Assembly (NCBI GenBank): GCA_020186115.1
Contig: WSYJ01000173.1
Location: 62,001 to 126,000 of the forward strand
Reading direction: 5' to 3'
From: Histomonas meleagridis
Taxonomy: Eukaryota > Parabasalia > Tritrichomonadida > Dientamoebidae
DNA length: 64,000 nucleotides
Shown: positions 50,601 through 59,211 of the stretch, in pieces
Layout of the letters: each line of letters starts with the position of its first letter
How positions within the stretch are numbered: position 1 is the stretch's first letter
Notes under the pieces: generated by a model
Told to the model about the DNA's origin: nothing
The model's input: only the letters and a program-made list of their open reading frames with translations
Databases searched by the model: none
Position numbers and translations under genes: made by a program

Positions 50601-52828
50601 GTGTCGATAATTGGATTCTTTTGATTAAGAAATATTAACACAAATTTATACCGTTTGTTATTAATTGGTACAAATTTACTTAAGTTATTCATAATGTTAA
50701 TGTCATTGTCATTGAGAAAGATAAATGAGATTTCACTGGCCCCAATTGTGAAATATGAGAGTTTGGAGACATTATTGTTCTCTTCGTGTGTGTTTAATAT
50801 TGTTAACGCTTTGTCTTTGTCATAACTTAAACTAATTGGATATTGTGAATTATCTTCAAATTCAGTATCAAAGATTTCGTCAATTAATTTGTCATTGTCT
50901 TGAAATGATATACATGAAATTATCGCTGTTTCTAATGATTCACCAAAATGTTTGAGTTTCTGTGATAACTTTGGCTCTTTATTACACACTTTAAGATATA
51001 CTAATGGTGTGGAGATCGAGTCATATTTCCTTAAAAACGATTTAACTCGGAACTTTCGTGGATTTTTATCAATGAAATCTGTTACTCCAAAATATCGCAT
51101 CGCTTGATGTGGAATTTTGAATGTGTTTCCGATAACAATCGTATCGTTTTCACCAGTGATAACCGTCGATGGTTTGAAGTCCGTTAATTTAAACATTTTC
51201 GGCGTTTTAACTTTTGATGTTTTTTTATCATATAATAATTGATTAGAATTGTTCTTGCCATAACAAACAAGTAACCGATCTTTGTTTATCATTAAGACGA
51301 ATTTGGACCCAATACCAATATTAATGATATCATTTTGTGTTAAAAATAATTTGTTTTTGGAATTATAGATTTTTGATGTTCCATCTCTTTCGATAAAACC
51401 AAAATATTTCTCATATCCAAATAATCTCCAAAGTTGATATTTGGCATTAATAACATGATTCGTGGCTATTTTATCTTCGATTTTGAATAATGCACCATCA
51501 ATACCTAAAGCATAAATTGTTTTACCACAACAAACAGCATCATAAATAACGACCGGTATTGAGATAATTTCATCTAAATTATTAAAATATGTATGAAGTT
51601 GTCCACTTTGATCAATACCAATTAACGTCTTCGAGTCACTTTTGATGTAAACCATTGGAATCGGTGGATGAAATTCAATTCCGCCGCTTTTATAAGTTTC
51701 TGGTGAATGTAATAATACATTTCCATTACTTAATAAATAGGCAGTAAAGTTATGCCCACAAGTAACCATTTTTACATTTAAATGTGTGATTTTGATTTCG
51801 ATGATTTCTTCAAAAAAGATTTTTCGCGCATCACCTATTTGTGATTCACGATTGTTACCATATGCAAAAAGACCTCGTGTTGATGCTATAACAAAATGTT
51901 CATATCCAATTGACATACTAATGATGTTTGTCACTTTTTGGGGGACCGTTAAGTCCTTATCAGAAAATCGAAGCGCAAATCCATAGTTAATGTTAAAAGA
52001 TGAGATCTTTTCTTTGGGTATTTGAATTATACGATTCCATGTGCTTGCTGCTACATTAAAACTAAATGGTTTAGTTTCAACAAGATCTAATGATAAGAAT
52101 CCTGGTGAGATCCCAAGAGATCTAAAGATTTCGATGAGAAAAACTTTTTCAAACGGTGGGATTTCAAGTTGCTGTGAATATTCTTCCCAGATTTCTTTGA
52201 TATCCCATAAAATTTGCATTTCAATATTAGAATCATTGAATTTGTTTTCAACTACAATGAATGAAATTTCAAATTTTTTGGATGTTCCACAAAACAATTC
52301 CAAAATAACACCATCGAGTAATGTTTTTAATTGTTCATAATAAAGAAGTGAATCAACTTCTTCAGGAGTGACAAGGAAAATTGTTTTTTCACAAAATGAA
52401 AGGCCAAAGTTAGCTGCTAAAAGTGAGTTATAGTTGTTATAATAAATGCTATCATATGATATAAACAAAATCTGAGTGGTACGTAAAACGGAAAGATAGC
52501 TTAAGTTTTGCCTTTCTGCATATGGTGTAGCAAACAATCGATTTAACGCGAGTGCTTTTTCACGATTTGAAACTCCATATATAAAAAGAGTATGCAAACT
52601 CTTTGATTTTTTAGGTTTGCTAAAAGCATGCATAGTTGAACCAATTATTGATCTGTTACCATCGATGAATTGCTTGATGCAATCAGTGGACATTTGTGCA
52701 ATTGCAGCTGTTGGAATTGAATAGTTTACCATGCTGAATTTTTTTTTGACACTATTTGAACTGTAGAAACGCATGACATTGTCACTTTTTTCTCTCAGAA
52801 ATTTACCACAAATCACATGTGTTTGCAT
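47609..52828 (-). CDS. Giant RCC1-repeat protein with C-terminal pseudokinase
   Basis: The protein has 1739 residues. Residues ~45-250 form an alpha/beta region around LFIYGVSNREKALALNRLF that hints at a degenerate GTPase. RCC1-like propeller motifs then recur: GNNRESQIG, GKNNSNQLL, GDDTNFQIG, GSNSNGQLL, GCGDNTYKQI, GDDNKNKIG, GENNNLQLG and GSNKLHQLF. This allows two or more propellers. The last ~220 residues are a kinase fold with a glycine loop (GNGILGKTF) and a Lys (LSAKFL). The catalytic HRD loop reads HGNLKCSN and DFG reads DYG. The catalytic Asp is therefore Asn, which predicts a pseudokinase. The frame's first codon is GTG at 52831; ATG follows at 52828, and ATG 52732 (MVNYSIPTAAIAQ) is another option. 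Confidence 0.8.
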   Translation of the reverse strand: MQTHVICGKFLREKSDNVMRFYSSNSVKKKFSMVNYSIPTAAIAQMSTDCIKQFIDGNRSIIGSTMHAFSKPKKSKSLHTLFIYGVSNREKALALNRLFATPYAERQNLSYLSVLRTTQILFISYDSIYYNNYNSLLAANFGLSFCEKTIFLVTPEEVDSLLYYEQLKTLLDGVILELFCGTSKKFEISFIVVENKFNDSNIEMQILWDIKEIWEEYSQQLEIPPFEKVFLIEIFRSLGISPGFLSLDLVETKPFSFNVAASTWNRIIQIPKEKISSFNINYGFALRFSDKDLTVPQKVTNIISMSIGYEHFVIASTRGLFAYGNNRESQIGDARKIFFEEIIEIKITHLNVKMVTCGHNFTAYLLSNGNVLLHSPETYKSGGIEFHPPIPMVYIKSDSKTLIGIDQSGQLHTYFNNLDEIISIPVVIYDAVCCGKTIYALGIDGALFKIEDKIATNHVINAKYQLWRLFGYEKYFGFIERDGTSKIYNSKNKLFLTQNDIINIGIGSKFVLMINKDRLLVCYGKNNSNQLLYDKKTSKVKTPKMFKLTDFKPSTVITGENDTIVIGNTFKIPHQAMRYFGVTDFIDKNPRKFRVKSFLRKYDSISTPLVYLKVCNKEPKLSQKLKHFGESLETAIISCISFQDNDKLIDEIFDTEFEDNSQYPISLSYDKDKALTILNTHEENNNVSKLSYFTIGASEISFIFLNDNDINIMNNLSKFVPINNKRYKFVLIFLNQKNPIIDTQKYVKIIQKNFGREQYENQIDLQILPSNCETIRNKLKMLMKDLNLNEIKNLFTYFNEKLLSYRAIFQHELKFMNEITKPNLIFSDNLTLDITPIDIKSIGLGLNHLILIYKKNLIYVIGDDTNFQIGTKERKRYENLTEIKFDKLNNRTIKRVFCGDNYSLYLLSDGSLMLCSIDCNYEPYFIKFKSPVVYISGSPLNPCCIDLNGEIHLFKGKSTFKFNFPERPIDISFSKNYTFVLTEKGECYISKNYSSFQKFKNFTEIPIKRVFGLYKHLGFITENGKAFITGWTEDKLPYKNELISSDYFFEIRYSNDTFKEIHFGQNFVILLTEDNKMYALGSNSNGQLLPCYDNSSKTIQLKAKVNNIISFSTKTIFMINNINTLKRFVTYNTNIINQYIPKEEVKTFNDINTFISTTIRNAHVINVDKNDKYYFSNDSNVKVYGCGDNTYKQICNNEIKDKPYLMPINYDNILNITAGNNHSVFLYKNNTILVIGDDNKNKIGTNKNKIFNDYVKIEFENYIIQNVKCGDNYTLYLTTNNELIYCSIYSSQPQIFKLPTKIIYLSTSAKTFCAIDSNGDLYMNVTNTQVQKYKFPCKVYDVASNMNLTIVITIDGKAYKIVDDKIQLINELSNYICNYVFGYYQHIAVLTNGGQVFMCGENNNLQLGTETIFNINFEECKFLSSLKIETMALGKDFSLFITKDNRVFGCGSNKLHQLFLFDETNAENLPKSIKFFNDLTPNDIISGSQHSFIICNNLPLKHLGLNYFLNQNLTDFSINNFVVTNQIGNGILGKTFRIYHKENGLILSAKFLNNVTQGLRNQILYLAKLLHPCVLKYYGCDFNFSNSNVLYSMYRIEGSLKDSLSKLNSTQKVINLIGVAFGLRFLHRFNIIHGNLKCSNVMLNSQRFPMISDYGLVSGTIRNDLIQFSYMFEEIIGTNSEFSEEFIRYCQTDPNASFDNIIRMILKYINDIASNVNVDMVKSYCNSVIYYENKLFGNK

Positions 52829-53191
52829 CACTTTTTACTCAAGAATAAATAAGATCCAGAATACATTCATAAAGTTACAAATAAGTTTTTAATATGATTA
52901 ACGATGATTACAACAAAGAATTTGAAATATTTATACATATAAAACTCTTTCGTTATATTTGTATGTAGCTATATTAACAAAAAATTAGAACAAACGATTG
53001 AGAATATTTGATTTTTATTCAATAAAATTTATATTTTAAAACAATACACAACTACTTCTTTGTCTAAAGAGGGAACCCATAAAAAGCTAAATTTCATAAT
53101 GAAGATTAATATTTTTTTTCTACCTTTTAATTTTCATGAAAATAATTATATATTTAATTATACCATTTAGAATTTTTTTATAATATATTAC
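52829..53191. other. Upstream region of the RCC1-pseudokinase gene
   Basis: ATTAACGATGATTAC near 52898 resembles the Myb-type site. Otherwise AT-rich with no gene. Confidence 0.35.
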
Positions 53192-53379
53192 ACAGCATTT
53201 ATCGTTGCATCGAAAAATGGACACACAGAAATAGTTAAATCACTTCTAGAAAAAGAAAGTATTGACGCTAATATTAAAAATATCTGATTATTTAATTCAA
53301 ATTCATTTATATTTGGGATATGATTAAATTATTTCTAACAGCACTTGAATTGGCATCTCCAAATAAAAACATTATATAA
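53192..53379 (+). pseudogene. Ankyrin fragment with insert
   Basis: One ankyrin repeat (TAFIVASKNGHTEIVKSLL) is followed by a shrunken insert and a second partial repeat (TALELASPNKN). There is no N-terminal domain. It is a relic of the DUF3447/ankyrin family, between two unrelated genes. Confidence 0.6.
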
Positions 53380-53443
53380 TAATTTTATTTGACAATTTAT
53401 TTACAATAACTTTTATTAAAACATATAAAATTTTTATTAATTT

Positions 53444-55867
53444 TCATGGAATTACATCATCAAACAGAAACACAGTGTCGTGTATACTTCTCGAACTTTG
53501 TTCATTTACCACCGCATCGCCGAACAGCTGTCTAAACTTCAAATGGTTTTCAGTCCATTTTATCGACAAAAACGCGATGTACACTTTGTGTCCACTTCCG
53601 CTTATATCCATTTCATAATTTATTTTATTATTGTAACCCTTTAACATGAACTTTGGGTTATTATATTTATTACAGTTTACCAAATCCGAAGTTTTATTTA
53701 CGCAACCATTACAAATTATATTTATATATATTCCAATGAAATCATTTGGAACATTTATATCGAAAACGACTTTATTATTATTAATTCGTGTTATTTTATA
53801 ATTATCTTTATTAGGCTTATCATAGTTATATATGTTATCATTGTCATTTAAATAGAAAATCGGACCATTCGTTTGTAATGGAATTTCTTTCGTTTCATAA
53901 TATTCGACGTTTGTGTTTTTAGTAAAAAGTTTTAAGTAATTTATTACCGTGTCTTTAGGTGTAGCTGGTTTAAAGAAATGTTCAGAAGTATTATCGGAAT
54001 AAATATAATTGATAAATCCGCCGCGTAAACAATAGTCTTTCGAATATGGATATGGACTTAATAAGAAAAAGAATAAGATGAATATACAAATGATTATCGG
54101 AGTTAAATATTTCTTAACAAATATCATAAACTTCGACTTCTCTTCTTGGTTGGTATTACTACTGTTGATGTTATATGGAGTTTCTAATAAACTTAGATCT
54201 GTTGTGGTTGAAAAAGTATCGTCTTTTTTAGCTTCTTGAAGAACTGCTAAGTTTAAGGATGAAAAACCAATAAATGTCGAATGGATAAAATAGATGACAA
54301 AAACAAATAAATCTCCAACAATACCTTTTTGTCTTGACGTAAATTGTATAGCGGTCAAGTAAAGCATTGAAAATAGTAACGATGTTGTAAACAATTGAAT
54401 TACGTATATCGTCCAACGCAAAATTTCATATCTCCAAATGAAAAATATAATTTGTTCAATTGTTATAAAGAAAAATACTAATGTCGTATCAAGCATAATT
54501 GTTGCTAACATTATTACGCAATCATAAATTAAACGAATTGAAGACCATTCTTCAACTTCAAATAAATATTGTCCAATTAAAAATAATGACAAACCATAAA
54601 ACAAAATTAAAATCGTATAAAGTAATTCACTACTTGCATAAGCATTAGATGAACATGCATAAACCATACAAGCAGTTACAACATAAATTACCAAAATGCT
54701 CATCAAAATTATGGCACTTTTGCCTAAATCTTTGAAAAAGGACTTGATGCGATCTTTTTCAATGTAAATAATCAAAGCCAAAGAAATGACAAAAAAGATT
54801 GGAACAAGAACATAGAGTGCGATGTTAGGCATAATTATAGTGAGTGGTGCTATACCATAACTTGCTACATTCTTTTCGTTCATCGGTTTATACTTTAAAA
54901 TGAAATCTAAAAGTTGATTTCCGGCCATTTCAAGATCTAAACTATTTGTTATACTATCATATTTCGTATGATAATGTGTACCATGTCCTAAAAATACAGC
55001 CATGGCACCAGTATATCCGGCTTTATCAAATACAGAACAATCACTGTTTGAAGTTGTAACTCCGGCATTAAATAAATCATTGAAAAAAGTGGCACTTATC
55101 GTGCCGCGCACTTTTTGATATGTTCTTTGTGTTGAATATGAACTCGGCCCTTTGGTAACTAATGCTAATGGTGAAGAACTACCCATTGACTCAAGGTTAA
55201 GATAATTATATGTTTCATTTGGATGAAGTTTGACAAAATTACGAGCTCCTTCAAGACCAAATTCTTCACTGCCATCAAATAAGAAATAAACAGGAGAATT
55301 AAGATTATTTTGATGTCGTAATAAAGCTTCAACACATCCTTCCATGGTAGCTACATGAATTGCATCATCATATGCAGTACCTCCTGATTCTAAAGCATGA
55401 CCATCAAAATGGGCACATACAAGTAATGGCTTGTTGTTTTTATTGTCATTTTTAGGAATTAATTTAACCAGAATATTCGTTACGTTTTTCATTGAAATAC
55501 CAATTGAATCATATTTTGAAATATCGGTAACTTCTTTAGTAATACTAACATCAATATTTGAATTATTCTTTGGAATTGCAATCAGCTTATCATAAAGACG
55601 ATTTAAGAAGTTCCAATATTCATTAGTAAAAACATGTCTATGAGTTTTTACCATATCTCTCCAAAATTCGTATGTGTTTTTTGTATCGAAGTCAGTGTCA
55701 GGGTACATTTTTACCAATCTTCCAGAAGCTATCCTAACATAAAAAATAAAAACTAGAACACCAACAATATAAGCAGCAATAAACTTAAAAATAGAGAATT
55801 TAACAGTCAGTTTTGCCGTGAGCTTTTGAGGGATTATATACGACTTAATCTTTGCAAAGTCAACCAT
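53444..55867 (-). CDS. M28-family membrane metallopeptidase (ERMP1/Fxna-like)
   Basis: This 807-residue protein has one N-terminal membrane helix (FIAAYIVGVLVFIFYV), a luminal M28 zinc peptidase domain, several further membrane helices and a C-terminal soluble region. The zinc-site residues are visible: AHFDGH, TAYDDAIH, GSEEFG, LNLESMG and HYHTKYD. The order matches ER aminopeptidase-like ERMP1 proteins, and the length (about 800-900) fits. The open frame reaches a TTG at 55981; ATG 55867 (MVDFAKIKSYIIPQK) gives a normal N-terminus. The gene lies 110 bp behind the stop of the co-directional ARM-like gene. Confidence 0.85.
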   Translation of the reverse strand: MVDFAKIKSYIIPQKLTAKLTVKFSIFKFIAAYIVGVLVFIFYVRIASGRLVKMYPDTDFDTKNTYEFWRDMVKTHRHVFTNEYWNFLNRLYDKLIAIPKNNSNIDVSITKEVTDISKYDSIGISMKNVTNILVKLIPKNDNKNNKPLLVCAHFDGHALESGGTAYDDAIHVATMEGCVEALLRHQNNLNSPVYFLFDGSEEFGLEGARNFVKLHPNETYNYLNLESMGSSSPLALVTKGPSSYSTQRTYQKVRGTISATFFNDLFNAGVTTSNSDCSVFDKAGYTGAMAVFLGHGTHYHTKYDSITNSLDLEMAGNQLLDFILKYKPMNEKNVASYGIAPLTIIMPNIALYVLVPIFFVISLALIIYIEKDRIKSFFKDLGKSAIILMSILVIYVVTACMVYACSSNAYASSELLYTILILFYGLSLFLIGQYLFEVEEWSSIRLIYDCVIMLATIMLDTTLVFFFITIEQIIFFIWRYEILRWTIYVIQLFTTSLLFSMLYLTAIQFTSRQKGIVGDLFVFVIYFIHSTFIGFSSLNLAVLQEAKKDDTFSTTTDLSLLETPYNINSSNTNQEEKSKFMIFVKKYLTPIIICIFILFFFLLSPYPYSKDYCLRGGFINYIYSDNTSEHFFKPATPKDTVINYLKLFTKNTNVEYYETKEIPLQTNGPIFYLNDNDNIYNYDKPNKDNYKITRINNNKVVFDINVPNDFIGIYINIICNGCVNKTSDLVNCNKYNNPKFMLKGYNNKINYEMDISGSGHKVYIAFLSIKWTENHLKFRQLFGDAVVNEQSSRSIHDTVFLFDDVIP

Positions 55868-55977
55868 TTCCTTTTTAAAAAAAAAATCTGAGAACGTTAA
55901 AAAAATACTCAAATAAATTTTTGAATGATATTCTTTACAACAAAAATTTTTAATACAAAAAGCGGACATCCGTACGA

Positions 55978-57159
55978 TCAAAAGTCATTGAATTCGAAAT
56001 GCTCTTCTTGTGCCAATGGAGATGAAATAGGTTCAATGATCTGTTCATATTTTCGTATGACACTTTCCTTGCCATATTCTCGGGTTATGAGCTCTTTCAT
56101 TATTCTGACCTCGTTTCTCATGACATTGTTGAATTCTTCATTATTTTGTAATAAAGAATTTAACGATCGATCATATTCACACGTCTCACGGATCTTCTGA
56201 AGAATGTTATACGCAAATGCATGTGAAATTCGACTGTTTGTAGTTTTCAATAAATCAGCATAAAATGGAACAAATGAATCCACAAAAGATTCTTGGAATT
56301 CGTTACTTCTAATGCCAATGATCACAACGTTTTGGACTGCCTTTAACGAAACAGTGTTATTTGGGAATTCAATCACAATGTTTTTCAAATTTCTAAATAA
56401 AAGATCGACGTCAATGTTTTGTAATGACTTTGGAAAATATCTTATGAGCTTTGCGATGAAGTTAATCGCATGCTCTTGAAATGGGTAAAATATTTCACAT
56501 GCATTATCAATAGCACAAATTGCATTATCGAACAATTCGATAAAATCTTTGACGTTTGTTGGGAGACATAACTCTGATATCAATTCCCATTGTGAATTTA
56601 ACACATGTGGAATATCATAATCTCGTAAATCAAATGCGACATGAATCACTGAAGGTTTCATACATTGACTAGCTAAAACATCGTTTTGTAAACATAAAGT
56701 TAATAATTTGTATAAACATGAAAGCTTTTCATCTGATGATTGAATTATATGATATTCATTAATAAGTTGAACAATTTTTTCTACAAATTTTGATGACTCC
56801 AAATAAAGATGAATAGGAGCTAACTCCTCATTGTTCTCCAACACTCGCTTCAATAATAAGCTAACTGCGTAATTATCTGAGAATTTGATGAACTTGTTGA
56901 AGAATGAAAACGCATCGCCGATAGATTCGGGGTACACCAATAAAACCGTTTCGCAAAGTTCGGCAAACAACGATAGCTGTCGATCAGTCACGTCTTCGTC
57001 CTTGGACAAAATTCTCTGGTAATTCTTCAAAAAAAAGTTCGAATCGGAGGCAGCTTCAAGAAGTGACACATTGTTAAGATGAAATAAAGATAAAGCTTCT
57101 AACGATAAAATATAATCTGTACCAAAAAGAATCAGATCAAGAAGTTCATCAACATTCAT
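55978..57159 (-). CDS. ARM-like helical protein, unknown
   Basis: This 393-residue, wholly helical protein has repeat-like Leu spacing and ends in an acidic, Phe-rich tail (QEEHFEFNDF). No signal peptide or membrane helix is seen. Its general look is like regulatory ARM proteins such as SAPS/PP6 or PP4 subunits, but no diagnostic motif supports a name. The frame extends upstream to a TTG; ATG 57159 (MNVDELLDLILFG) is chosen. Confidence 0.55.
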   Translation of the reverse strand: MNVDELLDLILFGTDYILSLEALSLFHLNNVSLLEAASDSNFFLKNYQRILSKDEDVTDRQLSLFAELCETVLLVYPESIGDAFSFFNKFIKFSDNYAVSLLLKRVLENNEELAPIHLYLESSKFVEKIVQLINEYHIIQSSDEKLSCLYKLLTLCLQNDVLASQCMKPSVIHVAFDLRDYDIPHVLNSQWELISELCLPTNVKDFIELFDNAICAIDNACEIFYPFQEHAINFIAKLIRYFPKSLQNIDVDLLFRNLKNIVIEFPNNTVSLKAVQNVVIIGIRSNEFQESFVDSFVPFYADLLKTTNSRISHAFAYNILQKIRETCEYDRSLNSLLQNNEEFNNVMRNEVRIMKELITREYGKESVIRKYEQIIEPISSPLAQEEHFEFNDF

Positions 57160-57188
57160 GACAGCGCTGAAGTTAGAAAACAAAAATA

Positions 57189-57387
57189 CTATTTCGTAAA
57201 GAGTTTATCTTTTTTTTCAATAAACTTATGGAATAATGGATTTCGAAGAATTTCATCTAATGAAATTGATCCTTGAATTAGACGCTCACGAAGAGATGGT
57301 TGATTATTTGAACATCTAGAATTAGAAAATAAATATACAGCATACGAAAAAATGTTTTAGGTTCCCCGCGGGGAACTGCTCGCTCAT
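57189..57387 (-). CDS. Possible short spliced gene or gene remnant
   Basis: A frame ending at 57189 encodes a protein-like stretch (NNQPSLRERLIQGSISLDEI, then LRNPLFHKFIEKKDKLFTK) but has no ATG. Upstream is an ATG at 57387 (ATGAGCGAGCAG), then GTATGC at 57345 and TTCTAATTCTAG ending at 57316. This could be a 30-nt intron. However, joining these sites leaves the frame off by one or two bases, so either a base is wrong in the GC-rich palindrome or the gene is decayed. Confidence 0.25.
57361..57376. repeat. Perfect 16-bp GC-rich palindrome
   Basis: GTTCCCCGCGGGGAAC is self-complementary over all 16 bases and stands out in AT-rich DNA. It lies in the putative first exon of the small gene. Confidence 0.8.
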
Positions 57388-57838
57388 TTTGAATCGTTAT
57401 TCGGCCAGAAGCAAGAAAAAGGCGCCTTGAGAGAACGTTTAGGAAATATGACGTTACGTAACTTCAGTCGAAATTGTTAAATTGATCAAACTTTTTTCCC
57501 TAAAAGCATCACATCCATAAAATACCTTATGTCTCGAGTTAAAAATAGTGTTTTTACATTCAATTAAAATAAAAATTGTTATTTATAAAAAAGATGCAAC
57601 ATAGCTATCCTTCTAACCATATGTCTTATTTCATTTCAATCACGCGAAACACTTTTAAGTTTATTTAAAAAAAAGGTAAGAAATTTATTAATTTACATAA
57701 AAAGATCCTCAGAATCAAAAGTGCACAAGTGTATTTACTGAGAAGATATTTATTGCTGAATTAAAAATAGTAAAAATATTTTGGGTATCAAATTTATAAT
57801 TCCAAAATGATTTTTTTCAATATCAAACTTTTAATGAT
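57388..57838. other. Intergenic region
   Basis: AACGTTTAGG and GACGTTACGTAAC near 57437-57463 are palindromic, promoter-like strings. No gene is seen. Confidence 0.35.
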
Positions 57839-58261
57839 CTAATTTTGTTCTCTAGGTTCTGATTGAGCTAAAAGAGATGCTGCAATAGAATCCATAGTTG
57901 CTTTGGCATTATTCGAAACAAAAAGAATTCCTGATTGATCTTTAATCAGCCATCCAATTTGTTTAAACTTACGAATACATTGAAATCTTGCATTCCGCGC
58001 AAGACTTTTCTCTATTTCTGTGGAAGTTTTATTTCTTGACTTTTCAACGCGAAGACAACTTTCAAAACTAGGATGAAGATAAAATTGATGAACAATTGTA
58101 GCTGCTTGTTTAAACCACCAACTTTGAATTAATTCTTTTTGTTCTGGTAAAAGAATTGCCTTATCAAAAGGACTTGAAAATTGACCGGATGCTTTTAAAA
58201 AAGATGCAAGAGCTTGAATGAACTCACGCACGGGAACATCTCGCACCGTTCCCAATGTCAT
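57839..58261 (-). CDS. RPS19: 40S ribosomal protein eS19-like
   Basis: This 140-residue protein matches eS19 in order: TVRDVPVREFIQALASFLKA at the start, WWFKQAATIVHQFYLHP (WFYTRAASTARHLYLR in the family), IEKSLARNARFQCIRKFKQI and the end VSNNAKATMDSIAASLL. The length is typical. The central glycine/tyrosine loop (GVGxxxKxYGG) is replaced by SFESCLRVEKSRNKTS, so it is a divergent form. A paralogue or the main copy elsewhere cannot be excluded. Confidence 0.75.
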   Translation of the reverse strand: MTLGTVRDVPVREFIQALASFLKASGQFSSPFDKAILLPEQKELIQSWWFKQAATIVHQFYLHPSFESCLRVEKSRNKTSTEIEKSLARNARFQCIRKFKQIGWLIKDQSGILFVSNNAKATMDSIAASLLAQSEPREQN

Positions 58262-58680
58262 TCTCGAAGAAGAGTTTCAGCTGGAAAAATGAACGACCAG
58301 CGGTTTTTTGAAAAAACTTTTTGTTTAATGTAAAGTTATCAAACACAAGTTTTAAAATTTTGTAAAATGGCAAAAAATGATTTCCCACGCAGTCAATATT
58401 TTAACAAATGCTGTGAAATTGGTGAAAACCGTTGGAATTGGATTATGAAAATAAATAAATTTTATTTCTCATTCTATGATAAAATTCATTTTAAAAATAT
58501 GAATAAAATATGATCGCATTGGCATATTGGCTTGAAGTTTGTATTTGTTACGATATTTTAAAATTTGATTCAATTGCAACATTTTGTTGTTTTTAATTCA
58601 GGTATACTTGATATATACCAGAGGCAAAACATTCGAATAAAAACTGATTCAAATTAATTTGGTACCTCAAAACATTTAAA
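58262..58680. other. Intergenic region
   Basis: On the minus strand TTCATTTTTCCAGC is about 30 nt before the eS19-like start. Nothing else is recognised. Confidence 0.4.
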
Positions 58681-59120
58681 ACAGCATTTATGAAAGCATA
58701 TATCAATAATCTTGAAATTCTACTGGTAACAAAAGATTTAAGAAAACCACTCCATGTCAGTGCTGATGAAGATTAATTAATTATTGATTATGTTGAATAA
58801 TTAAAACAACTTGAAAGTAAAGAAAAGGAAATTTATAAAATAAATTCACAACGAAGTAATTAATTTATTTATACAATATCTTTTATCCCATGAATCACAA
58901 GAACCAAACTACATTGAACAAATGTTTGAATTTGAATATGTTAATCCATAAAATTGTAAATTTAAGATTGCCTAATCCAATTTACAGATATTTTTATGAA
59001 AACATTATAACTCTCGAAAAAGATGATTGGGAACTTCATAAGCAATATATTAAAGAAGGGCATAATCCATATGAAATTGCAAAAGTAATTCAAAATGATG
59101 AAGCAAAAATTAAAAAGTAA
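58681..59120 (+). pseudogene. Fragments of a DUF3447/ankyrin gene
   Basis: An ankyrin-like piece (TAFMKAYINNLEILL) at 58681 precedes a 76-codon frame (58890-59120). Its end, DDWELHKQYIKEGHNPYEIAKVIQND, matches the DUF3447 N-terminal domain of the other two genes. The order is reversed relative to a normal gene and both parts are cut short, so this is a relic. Confidence 0.6.
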
Positions 59121-59211
59121 AATACTTTCGACAGTGATTAAAATAAGTGTTTCAAACATAAAATATTAAATACAAATAATTTATAATGTTTATTCACAAA
59201 AAATATTTTAT

